Assembly: GCA_027625915.1 (NCBI GenBank)
Contig: JANTQA010000047.1
Location: 18,166,001 to 18,230,000 of the forward strand
Source: Anaeramoeba flamelloides
Lineage: Eukaryota; Metamonada; Anaeramoebidae
Direction of reading: 5' to 3'
Length of the DNA: 64,000 nt
The translations under genes were made by a program, and so were the position numbers. Shown here one piece after another: positions 48,506-60,500 of this stretch (within the stretch, counting starts at the first letter, position 1; each line of letters starts with the position of its first letter). The notes under the pieces were generated by a model. It was given only the letters and a program-made list of their open reading frames with translations. It had not been told where the DNA came from and ran no database searches.

Positions 48506-49194
48506 TTTTCCAGTCAAAGTGGGCTCGTTACTATGAGTGAAAAACAGTTGTTTCAAGAGGGTGAAGAAAAATTCGAGGAAAAATTTATTTTGGAAATTTC
48601 AAAATTGAATTCATAACTGTAATCTCATGTTATTTATTTTTTTTTATTTAGATTTTTTTCAAACTAATTCATTTGTAATTTTTTTCTTAATTATAGAATC
48701 TCTATTAACTTGACAAAAATATGCTATTCTAAGGCTATTGATATAATAAAAATGATAGTTGGGAATAATATGGATTTCTATTGGATTTTTATTTTGATCT
48801 TCAATCAGGGATCAAAATGAATGTTGTTGTTTTTACTCAATAGGGATCACAAATCCCAACACACTTCGTTTTGGGACTTGATTTCTAATTGTATCAGAAT
48901 AGTGAAAATGATTGTATAAAATTGATATTTATTTTTATTGGAATTTTATTTGATTTTCAATTGAAGATCAAATTGAACCTTGTTTTTTTTTCTCAATGGA
49001 TGTCCATAAGAATTTTGGTTTTGAAAATTTTTTAAAAAATTTTAAGATTTATGAGTTTTATTCCGATACAGTTATCAACTATTCTTTATTGCATATTATA
49101 CTACTTATGTCTTATTTGTTCTTCAAAGGTTAATTATAAAAAATAATTGAAATTTGAAAAAAATGCCTGGGCACCTTTGACTGAAACAAAGTTT
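48506..49194. mobile_element. MITE-like element, TTTCAGTCAAAG family copy 6 (inverted)
   Basis: Ends TTTTCCAGTCAAAG and CTTTGACTGAAACAAAG. Around 48845-48900 it retains part of the internal block of copy 1 (CACAAATCCCAACACACTTC, GGGACTTGATTTCTA). Confidence 0.88.
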
Positions 49195-50157
49195 ATAATT
49201 TTTATTCACTTTATCAAAATAAATAAAAGTAAATGCCAAATTATAGAAAAAGATAATTCATTGTAAAACTAAATCTTTCAAATAAGTATTTTTTACAAAA
49301 ACCAACTTTTAAGTTGTTTTCATCCGACTTTTGTGATAAAAATTGTTGATAATATAACTCAAAAGGTAATATAACAATCTTAATTTTTTTTTTTTTTATT
49401 TTTTTTTTAATATTGACTATTTTCTTGAGAAGGTGATATAATTCAATTTATTCGTATTCTCGTAAAAAATGATCAACGAAAACATAAATTATAATTTAAT
49501 AGTGTTGTTTCTCATAAAGAAAAAAATATTTCTTTTTAAATGTATTTTTTTTTAACTGTCAATTTTTTTTAATTTAAAAAAGATCAATTTTACAAAAAAC
49601 AAACAAAAGATTCTAATTGACCTTGTAGTTGTTAGTGACTGTGGAAATGTAAATCAAAGAGTTTAAGAAAACAAATAATAGAGATACATCTTTAACTTAA
49701 TAATTACTTTACAATTTTAAAAAAAAGAATTCAAATAAATGTAATATTCTCAAAATTATATTTACAAAATTAATCATTTTATGATTTAAATGTTAAATCG
49801 TTTTTTATCATACTTGACCCAATTCTTCTGGAAATTTTTGTTACGATACTTAGAGAATTTTATTTTTTTAATTTTATTTTTAATTTTGTTTCAATATTTC
49901 TTTAGATTCTCAAATTTAAAAAAAATTAAATTCCCATTATATAAAATGATAAATTTCCTCGTTTGGTACAAAAATAATCTTTAATTTTGTCAATTTTTAT
50001 TTTATGACTTTTAAAACAATCATTTGTGTTAAAACATATATTAAATCAATTGTTTGTATAAGAATAGGACTGGTTCAAAATCTGTAATTTCGAGGAAACA
50101 TGGTCATTTTTATTGACTTTTGTATTTGAAATTTAAATGAGATAATATTTCATCTTA
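49195..50157. other. AT-rich intergenic spacer
   Basis: No gene called. A hydrophobic frame at 49790-49984 is F/L/I-rich and has no supporting context. Confidence 0.45.
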
Positions 50158-50459
50158 CAGTCAGTCCTACTTTGAATAACAAACCTTCAACATAATTTAA
50201 GTTACAATAAAAATCTCAAATTGAAGTACAAAATTGAGAATTCAAGCAAAATAAAATGTGTTTAAAAAAAAATTCAAAATTTTGTACCTTAATTTATAGT
50301 TTATTGTGTACTTAAATATTTTTGAAAGTTGTTTATTCAAATTCTATCAATTAAACCTTATTCCTTTTTTCTATTTACTGGTTTAAAAATTAAAATTTTT
50401 TCCGATTTTAGGATTTTTCAAATTGAAAATTTTATCCAGATGAAAAGTCAGACTGACTG
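50158..50459. mobile_element. TA-flanked MITE with CAGTCAG ends, copy 1
   Basis: TA then CAGTCAGTCCTAC on the left, and GTCAGACTGACTG then TA on the right. This is the end structure and TA duplication of Tc1/mariner-type elements. The interior shares AATAAAAATCTCAAATT with copy 2. No transposase. Confidence 0.8.
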
Positions 50460-50836
50460 TATTATCTTTTTTAAATTTGGAAAGATGATTTTAATTCAGG
50501 ATCTTTAGATCTTTAGATCACTGTTATAAACATACACAATTTCTCATCTTTAAAAGGATCAAAAAAACAAATAGAGATCACAAATTGAAATCTGATTCTG
50601 TTGGTTTGAATTCGAGACATAATAAAAAAAAGGAAAATAAAAGTTTATCCGATTATTTGTGTAAACATCAGTAATTTGTTGAAAAATAACAAATTATTTC
50701 TTGAAAAGTTCATATTCAAACTGAATTTTGCTTCTTTTTTAGTTTCAGTTTACTTTTGTGTCACCTTTAATTGAAAAAAAAATCTCACTCATTTTTTGTT
50801 TTTTTTTTTTTCAAATCTAAGCTTTAACAAAACTAG

Positions 50837-51518
50837 ATGAGCCGAAGAAGAAAAAAAAAAAATCAATTTAGTGGTTTAAAGAGAGAAGAAACATCATTTG
50901 ATCCACTCTCAAATCCAAACCCTGAAAAGAAAAAAACTAAAAAAAAAAGTAAGGTACCAAAAAAAAAGATAATAGCAAGACAAAAATTTACCTACGAAGA
51001 AGAACCAGAAGAAAATATTTTTACAATTAGTGAAAAAGTTTGTCTTCATAACTTAACTTAATCCTTTTTTTTGAAACAACAATTCAATTCTTTTTTTTTC
51101 TTTTTTCTTATTTTGTTTTTATTCACAAAATTTTACCGAATTTAATCTTAATTGCTACTTGTTACACAAACAAAATTTAAAATTTGAAATAACCTAAAAG
51201 AAAAACACAAAAAAACAAGAAGAAGAAGAAGACATTTTTTTTAAAGAAACAGATTCAAGTTTACTTAATGTTGGTTCCTCTAATGTCGATGAAATTTTGG
51301 AAAAAGAAATTGATCAAAATATTAAACCAAAAGAAGTAAGGAAACAAACATCAAACTCGTTCTTTGAAACAAAAAATAACGATCTTTTTGCGTCATCGTC
51401 TTCAGAAGAAGAAACAGAAGTTGATCCAAACCTCAACATTGATGATGATTTTGATTTTAATAAATATATCGACAGCCAATCGAAAAAAAAAACAAAAACA
51501 GAATTTAATTTATTTTAA
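50837..51518 (+). CDS. Small charged, probably disordered protein (two exons)
   Basis: The inferred exons are 50837-51037 and 51201-51518, with a 163-nt phase-0 intron (GTTTGT...AAAAG), giving 172 residues. An alternative splice, donor at 51030 with acceptor at 51218-51219, also keeps the frame in phase 1. The protein begins MSRRRKKKNQFSGLKREE with two basic blocks that could act as a nuclear signal. It then turns acidic (EEEPEENIF, SSSSEEETEVD) and ends DDDFDFNKYIDSQSK...EFNLF. I recognise no domain. Evidence that it is a gene: clustered charged composition without T-tract artefacts, two matching frames around a credible intron, and a clean stop. Single exons alone would be short random frames. 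Confidence 0.55.
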
Positions 51519-52282
51519 AACAAATTTGACTCAAAAAGTCCTAATTGTAATGAGGATCTTTTTTTTTTGTTTGGATATATTTTCAAAATTAACATCCAAA
51601 CATTTACCTAAAAACAAAACCAAGAACAAAAATTCAAGTAAACCAAAAACCCAACTTTTTTTACTTTTTTCTTATTTCTTTTTTTCTTCTTTTTATTTTA
51701 TACTTTTTTTTTTTTTTTTTGTTTTTTTTTTACAAATAATAAGAACTAACACTAAAATGAAAAACCACATAAAGTGTCTGATAAAAAATGCAATTAACCA
51801 AGAACAATCTACTTTTTGGGTAATTGTAGATGAAAAAAAATTGTAGTTTTACATGGGTGGGACAAAATAATTTTATGTCTCAATATCTTCCAATCTCCAC
51901 CACAGATAGAAGAATTCGATCGAGGTCTATAGTGTGGATTACAAATTTATATTACCTAACCTAGCAGTATGCCTCCAAGGGTAACTATATCAATAATTAT
52001 ACCTATCAAAAAATGACAAATTCAGGATTTACCCCACACATGTAATTGCACATTTTTCCACAAAATTGGAGTAAACAACTCTTGGCAACATAAATAATCA
52101 AAAAAGTGAATTAATATAAACTATTTTGATAAAAATCAACTAAACCAATTCTTTAATATACTCATAATTGATACAATAAATGATCATTAAAAATCTTTTT
52201 CAAAAAAAAATTAAATATCTGCTAATTTTTACACTTTATAATAACTTCGGTTTGAATAAACACTATTAGTTAATAAGAGTTC
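51519..52282. other. Intergenic spacer
   Basis: AT-rich. GTGGGACAAA...TATGTCTC near 51857-51885 recurs near 55747-55790, suggesting a further decayed repeat. No gene. Confidence 0.4.
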
Positions 52283-53039
52283 TTAAGGGATTAGCGTCAC
52301 CATAGATTTACCAATCATTAAAGTATGTTGTAATTGGGTGTAAATGGTATTAGTGCACTATGGCTCAAATAGCTCTTAAAAAATCTATTATAAATCTTAT
52401 TGTACAATAAATTATTACGTTTTTTACTAATGATCATTATTAAAAAAGTTTCATTTTGAAAAAATTTTTTTAAAAATTCCTTTTCCAAATCTAAAAATAG
52501 AAACCCAAAATACAGTATTCTGGTATTACATAATTTAGATTTAGAACTTTCAAAAGTATCTATTTTTTTTAATTTTTTAATTTCAAAGACTAACTCTATA
52601 ATCATCAACATAAAAGCACAAAGACTGATTATTTTTGTTTGCTTTTGATAAAGGTAATTGTAGCATCAATATATTTGCATGATTTGAGAAAAATTAGTCA
52701 AAAAAATTTATTGATTAATTATTTAATTTTTAAAAAAAAACGAATTTTTTAGTAACTAATCTATATTTCGCCACAAATTTAAGAAAGATATTTTGTGACT
52801 TTGTAGTCTGAATATTGATAATTCAACCTTTAAATTTATGGTGAAATGCAGATTTTATTCTGAAATTGTTGAGTTTTTTACTAATACATAGATCATTTTT
52901 AATTGATGAGATCAACAAATATTACTACTTGACTAATCGATTTTTTAGAGACATTTGAACCATGTAGCACTAATGTTGTTAAACCCAATAACAACATACT
53001 TTGTTCTCAGGCTTCTCCTTGGTAGACGCTAATCCCTTA
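52283..53039. mobile_element. Family X DNA element, complete copy
   Basis: Perfect 16-bp terminal inverted repeats TTAAGGGATTAGCGTC (52283-52298) and GACGCTAATCCCTTAA (53024-53039). The interior carries one minus-strand frame (52318-52611) without a recognised transposase motif. The right part matches the interrupted copy at 8.5-11.16 kb. Confidence 0.85.
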
Positions 53040-55229
53040 AATCAAAAATTATTTTAAAACTTATTTTATAATTTATTTTGAAAAATTCAATTTTTTTTCA
53101 CAAGGTTGTTTTCAAATCAAACTATCAAAATTTAGACATTTTTATTTTCTGAGTTAAGGTTTCTGGGGCATGAAATGAAAAAAAAAGATTATTTGATGAT
53201 CTTGTATTTATGGATCTATCTATATATTCTAAATCTAGTGTAAATCTAAATCTAAAAAAAAATCTTTTTGTAATAATAAAAATAGGAAGAAATCAGTCAA
53301 AATTATTGAAAATTGATTTTGTGATCATAAATTTATAACACCTTTATCTTTTTCTAATCTATTCAGCTTCAAAAAAGAATATTATTTTCGTTTTTTCAAT
53401 AAATTTGACAAGAAATTTTATTAGAACCTTTGATAAAATTTCAAAGCAACTAAAATGAGGCTTCAAAAAACTTTTTTTTAGAAAAAAAATAAAAAAAATA
53501 AAATAAAAAATTGAAAAATTATTATAAAAAGGAAAAGGGGGGTTTAATTATTATTATCTGGGACTTTTAAATGAGGTTCTAGTTATTCTTAGGCTAAAAA
53601 TTTGATTTCTGAAATATAAGTTTCCAATCATATATTCGACTATTATTGATTAAAAAAAGTTTCACCTAATGCTGCTCGAATGGATCTAAAATAGCCGAAG
53701 TTTACATTTTCTTGTATGTTTGAGGAGTTTAGGTTAGGGTAGGTTAGGGTAGGTTAGAACCCTGAATAAAAGTTTATTATATTTTTATAAAATTCCAAAA
53801 AATTAGCAATCCTAAATACTGGGAAAACTCGACAAAATTTTTTAATGATAGCACAATTATGGTAAATTTTCACTTTTTGATCAATTTCAAATTAGAATAG
53901 AAATTATTTTTTGTTGTTGAATAATAATTAAATCAAATATGATTAAATATAATCTTCGGTAGATTCTTCTATTACATTACAATAACCATCCATTTTTTTC
54001 GATTTTTCATTGTTCTTCTTTATTATATAGATATTATTATTTTTCTTTAAAATTTAATTCAAAAGATTAAACAAATAACATAAATCAAATAGAAAAAAAT
54101 AACAAAAATACAATTAAATATAAGTTTTCAATTAAATGTATGAATGAATTTAATTATTATTTACGAAATTATTAAAGAAGACAATTTTTACCTTTATTTA
54201 TTGTTTTTTTTTTTTTTTGATTAATTGTTTTCCTATACTTTAAATTCAAAAATTATAAAATTATATTTTATTTGTTAAAGGTTAATACCACCTATTTAGT
54301 TATTTAATTATAATTATATTTGGATATTTTGGTTACATTTTTTTTTTTTTTTGTTTTTTTTTGAGATTATTATTTTTTTTACAAATATTTTTTGAAGTCT
54401 CTCTTGGATAAAATGATAAGTGTAACTAATATTTTTTAAAAATCCCAAACCTTTTATTTATTGAATTTTAAAGTGGATATTTTTTTAGAAACGTATATAA
54501 AGAAGAGATTATATCTCCAAAAAGTTTAAGATGATATTGTAGTGGCAAAGTAAAGAAATTGAGAAATCAATGAGTTATTAAAAAAATTTAAAAGTTTCCC
54601 GATTTTCTTTTTTTTACCCTTTTTGAATTAAAAAATAAGTTATTTTATAATGTTTATATTTAAAATTTAAAGTCTTTTTTCGATAAAATTTAACAATTTT
54701 TTATATGAGGATTAGTTTCTACTAAATCCAATAATATCTTGTATATCAGCGATAAAAAGACTGTGAAAAAAAAGAATTTGTTCAAGCAATACATTATTTG
54801 GTCAGTAGAAAAAAATCAAAAAAGTGTTTTATTTTTCTTCCAAGGTTTGAAAATGAAGTTACTTCCATTTTTTTAAAAATAAGATCTAAATATAAATAGT
54901 GTTTTTTTTTTTTTTTTTTTTTGATATTAAATAAAAAAAAACTCATTTAACATAAAAAAAACTGTTTGGTAATTATTTTACTATAGTAAAAAGATAAAAT
55001 TTTACTTTAGAGAATTACCTAAAGTAAAAAAATAAGAATTACAAAATGTAGAAAATTAAAATCGATTTTATATTTTGTATAATTCAAGCAATTTTGAAGA
55101 AATAGTCAAAATTAGTTACTGAAAGAAAACCATAATAGAGACAAGATTTGTAATTTAATCACTTCCAATATTTCAAAAGAAAAATGGAAAAAAATGACAA
55201 ATAGTGAATATTGAGAAGTATAATGATCT
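53040..55229. other. Long AT-rich intergenic stretch
   Basis: No gene or complete element recognised in over 2 kb, apart from the short G-rich tandem repeat at 53731-53757. Confidence 0.5.
53731..53757. repeat. Short telomere-like tandem repeat
   Basis: AGGTTAGGGT repeated 2.7 times, the most G-rich tandem in the window, containing TTAGGG words. Confidence 0.85.
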
Positions 55230-55745
55230 AAACCCCATTCAAAATTTTTAACACAAAAAAATATATTTTTAAAAAAAAAACTCTTGCTTAATCAATTCTC
55301 AGAAGAAATACCAAATTAGAAACATTCGATAATTGAAATTTCACAAAAAGTTTATAAATTACAATACTAATAAAACAAAAAAATAGCAAATTATCAATAC
55401 AAATAAATTATCAGTCTGTTAAAAATTTTGGACTGAGCAAAAGAAAAAAATACATGGGTAAATTTGATTAAATTATATTAGGAATTATTGATCGATCAAA
55501 TGGTAAGAGACTATTATTAAATTTTATTTGAGACATTCTATTTTGAAAACCTTTTTTTTAACCTTTATACCATACATAGAAAATATATTTTTCGATTGAC
55601 TGAAATAAGTTACATGATTCAAAAAAGCAACTGAAAACAAAAACGAAAAGATGAAAAAATGATTTCCATATTTTTCAACAATTCAAAATTATTTCCAATT
55701 TGAATCAAATTGAATTATTGTGATTTAATTGACTGTTTTAACTAA
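55230..55745. repeat. Dispersed repeat R2, copy 2
   Basis: Collinear with 43740-44280 (see there), same orientation, with several small gaps. Confidence 0.7.
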
Positions 55746-56081
55746 GTGGGACAAATTGACTTTTAGTTTAGTATGTCTCTATGTCATTTAAACCAAAGTT
55801 TTATCTCCATTGGTATCAATTTAATAGTAAAGTTTAATATGATTAATAATTTTGGAGTAAAGTTAATTTGATTAAAAAAGACACCAAGGTATCTGTCAAA
55901 AAAATAACAATTAGATTTTTATTTATTTATTAATTGTTTTTTTTTGCAGAATAGATATCTATTTCTAATAATTGATAGCAATCTCATATTGTTTCATTTG
56001 TTCTAAAATCCCTTATTATCCTTGGTTTTGGATCCCTTTCCAAACTCGTAAATATAATCTTTTTCTTATTCTTAGATGATA

Positions 56082-56278
56082 CAGTCACTTCAACTTTTAA
56101 GGTACAAATTTTCGACGAAAATTAAGGCACAAAAAAAATCTCAAATTAAGGCACCAAATTTATAATTTTTTTTTTTACAATTTATTTTACTAGAATCTGA
56201 ATTTTGTGCCTTAATTTGAGATTTTTATTGTTACTTAAATTTCGTTGAAAGTTTGTGCCTTAAAAGTGGAACTGACTG
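56082..56278. mobile_element. TA-flanked palindromic MITE with CAGTCAG ends, copy 2
   Basis: TA/CAGTCACTTCAACTTTTAAG on the left, CTTAAAAGTGGAACTGACTG/TA pattern on the right. The arms cover nearly the whole 197 bp (AAGGCACAAA..., ATCTCAAATTAAGGCAC repeated inverted). Tc1/mariner-type ends; non-coding. Confidence 0.88.
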
Positions 56279-56280
56279 TA

Positions 56281-57587
56281 TTAATTATAGTTCTTTGAAG
56301 TACTCAATATTATTATTTACCACTCCAAAAATTATAATTTTTTGGTTCTTCTATGCCAAACTCTAATTATAACCTAATGATTTGTTATCAAATCATAATA
56401 ATAAAGACATATTTTGAAAGAAAACAATAAAGCATTTTTATTTCAACTTAATTCTTAATAACTGATAAAAAAATTAAAAGAAATAAATTAAAATATTTGA
56501 AAAAAAATTTACAATTCTATTTCCTTTTTTATCTTTTTTTTTAACAAACTATTTTCTAAAAAAAAATGATAGAAATATATTGGTTTCAATTAAAAAAAGT
56601 TTGAAAAAAAGTTATTTTTAGAAATAATTTTGAAATATTATGTTTTGTAAACACAATTTATTAAGATCCCTAATTATAATTACAATTACTTGATTATTTC
56701 CGGATTTTTGTATAATATATTTGGATGTAAAAACTCCTAAAAAATATTATTTTGTTTTTAATTTTAAAACAAAATAATTAAATAAAAAAAAAAATTGTCT
56801 TTTTATTTTTTAAATAATTGTTTCTATTTATATGTCCTAAATAAAGTTAAGCACTATTTTTTTCTGATTAATATTTTTCGAAATCTAGCCTTATAAAATA
56901 ATTCAATTATACACTGGGATAAAATTTTTTAGAATAAAAACACTCTCAACTTTTGAATATCGAAAATATTTTTTAAAATTACTTTACACTTTTTTATTAT
57001 TTTTTGAAAAATTGGGGTTGAGAAAATTTTGAAATCAAAGAATAAGTTAATATATTAAATTAGAAGATTTTTCCAGAGAGTTTATCTTTTTTAAATAACT
57101 TTTTTTTTAATTTTACCATTTAAAAATAAAAAAAACATTTGAAGACCAAATTAGTCCCTTTTGTGAAAATAAAATTCCCATAATTTAGAATTGGTTTTAG
57201 TAAATGAGTTAAAATAAGATAGTGTAGATAAAAATATACATAATTTCAACTTTGAATTCAATGATTTTGGCAAAAAATGTTTTCAATAAAAAGTTGAATT
57301 GAAACTTTATTTATTTTTATTTTTTCATTTAGATTTTTTTAATTTTTTTAATGGAAGTTATTTGTTCAGTTTTCCATTTTTAGTGTTTTTTGGGTAGTAG
57401 GGAATATTAAAAAAAAAAAAAAAAATAAATAAATTGAATAAATTATTTATTTCTATTATTACTTTTGTGAAAATGTAAAAAAATTCTTAGTTTTTATATA
57501 TTAAAAGAATAAATATATATGCTTTGTAAAGTATTTAAGAAATTTTGAAGTTTAAAATTCATAAAATTTTTAAAGGAATGATATTTT
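56281..57587. other. 3' flank of the B55 gene
   Basis: AT-rich. No gene or element recognised. Confidence 0.5.
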
Positions 57588-60500
57588 TTATTTCTTTTGA
57601 TCATTTTTGCCATTATATAAATAAAGGATATTTGTAGCTGCAACTGCAATAAATGGTTCATATTGATTGCAAGAAATATTGAAAATTTTTTTTGAAAAAT
57701 CTACATTGTCTGAATCATAAGTTAATTTATTATTAGTTTCAAAAAATATTATTTGAATTTTCGTTTTGTTTATTTGTTTCATAGAATTTTGAATAGATCT
57801 TTGTTGTTTTTGATCCATCAATTAGCATCCCTTTGTTTTGTTTCCAATCAAATAAATAATAATAATTTTCATAAGAACCAGTAATAACATATCTTTTATT
57901 TTATATATTATTAAATAATTATAAATTAATAGAGAAAAAAAACAAAAAAGAAAAATTAGGCATTACAAACCAAAGAAAAAAAAAAAAATAAAAAAGTAGA
58001 TTAAAAAAAATATTTTTTGTTTTAAATTAATTTAAAAGTCTCAAAAAAATTAGCACCAATACATACTTTGACAATTTTATGATCTTGAAAGCAATATTGT
58101 ATTTACAGTTGCAAGAAAAAATTTATATGAAATGTCAGATTTTGATTAATTTTCATAAAATATTTCTCTTATTTATAATTTCTGATTTGTTTTCTACAAA
58201 CTTTATATAATTTTTATTACACACTGTTTTAAAAGTGTTGCAGAATTAGTTTTCATTTATTTTTGTTTTTTTGAAAAAACAATCAATAATAAAGAAAAAA
58301 ACAAGTCATTTTTTTTTTTTACTTTAACTTTCAATGCAAAGTTTTATTTTTTTGAAAAATAAATTATTCATAATTTGATTTGTGTTTTTTTGAGTTTTAG
58401 TTTATTCTAATTGATAATATTACAAATCGCGATATTCTATCAAATCAGGATAATTATTCTAAAAATCGTGATAAATGTCAAAATATCGTGATAAAAATTA
58501 AATCGCGATATAATATTTGATAGTTTTTAGGCTAATTCAGCAATATTTGGAAAAAGAAAAATTTTCTTTGATCAAAAAACAGTTTGTGTGATTAAAAAGT
58601 CATTCTTTTAAAAAACAACAAAAAAAGATACTTGGTTCAATCAAGGATCAGATCAAGGAGTTTTCGTTGTATTTTATTTTAATTTGGTTGACATATCGAT
58701 CGATACTTTTAGATCAATAACAATAAGGCCTAAAAATTACCAATAAAGAGTTTCTCAGTAAATTTTGGTGTTATAAATTGCGTTGAATAAAATAGACCTT
58801 CTAAAACCACCAACCCTTCACGCGTTCTTTAAAGAATGTGTTCTTGGGTTAAAACATTTTCTGTATTCTAGGAAAGCTGAAAGGAGTTGGATAACTTTTC
58901 AAAAGCTTTCACAAAAATCTAGCCACATAACCACCAATTATTTAGATTGTTTGGACATTTGTTTTCTTCTTCACATTATTCTTTTTCTTCTTCTTCTCAT
59001 ATCTTGGAATTGAGTAAAGACAACACAACCAGAGTTTAAAGCTTTTTTTGATCGATCAACCACCAATAAGAAGGAAAATTACTCTTGATTATTTTTGGTG
59101 ATTTAACTTGTGAAGGTAACAACCCCATTTTTAAAAAAACATATCTATTTTATATTCTCAGCACATTGTTGAAATGGAAGGTTATTAGTTTGATCAAAAA
59201 ATTCGTTAGAGATTTTACTTTTGTAAAAAAAAATGAAAAGAAAATATTTTTTTCCAACTACAAAAAATTCCATTCATTTGAAAAATCTTTATGTCTTTCA
59301 TACCTTTCAAATACTTGAAAACACTTCACAACACTTTGAATACTTTCGTACTTTTTTAAAGGGGAAAAGTGTTGTTAAAGTGTTTTATTTTGTAAAAGTC
59401 AAGGGATTGTTTTTTAAGTGATTTTTAAAAAAATAATTTTTCATTTTTTTGCGATTTTTATTTTATCGCGATTTTGTGGATTATTATGATTTTTTGATTT
59501 TTCTCATGATTAAGTAGGACTAATCGTGATTTTTTTTAATACTATTGCGATTTAATTGTTAATATCGAGATAATATATTTTATCATCAAAGCCTCTATTC
59601 TTTTTAGTTCGAAAAATATTCATATTGAAAATTCATTTTATAAAGTAATATATACAACATTTTTGAAATCATAAAAACCAATAATTTTAACTTTTATTTG
59701 TCACATTAATTTTTTTCAGATTAAAAATAAATATATCAACAAAACATTTAGTTTATCAATATATTTTCTTTTATTTAAAAAAAAGATTTTTTTTTTTTTT
59801 TTTTCCATTAAAGAGTGACTATTAAAAAAAAAATATTTCAAAAAAAATGAAAAATATACTTGTTTTATGAAACTTCTTTGATTTAAAAAAATTATTATTA
59901 TCAATAATGATTTATTATAAGTATAATTAAAATTATTTTTTTTGAGTTTTTCCAATTTTTAAAAGAATTTTTTTATTCATTAAATTTTGAAATTTTACAA
60001 ATATAGAAACTTTCAATAAAATAGAACATTAATAACCTTTTTTTTTTGTGATTTTTTTTTTCATTGATTATGATTTTGTTTTTTCGTTCTTTTTAATTTT
60101 ATGGAAAATTAAATAATTAATAAAAAATTCATCTAATAAAACAATATTTAAAAAATATAGAATGAAAGAGAATTTAAAAAATAATAGATATATAATATTA
60201 TAATTATTAAACAGTTCAAAAAAAATTGAAGTGAAAATTGAAAAAAATATATGTTCTGTTGAAAGCTATTCTTAAAATAATATTTGATATGAGAACTAAA
60301 ACTTTAATTTATAAATCTTATAAGAAAATGAAGATCTTTTCGAATATAATAATATTTAAATTTATCTTTGAAAATTTTTATCTTGTAAATGATACATTAA
60401 ATATAAAATAATATGAAAAACAAATGCAAAATACAAATTATAAAAAAAAAAATAAAAAAAAAAATTATTTACTTTCCGTCACCACTCCAGTTACATTCAA

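Noticed and set aside
52318-52611. 97-residue minus-strand frame inside the family X element as a transposase
   Set aside because: No catalytic motif recognisable and too short; left as part of the element.
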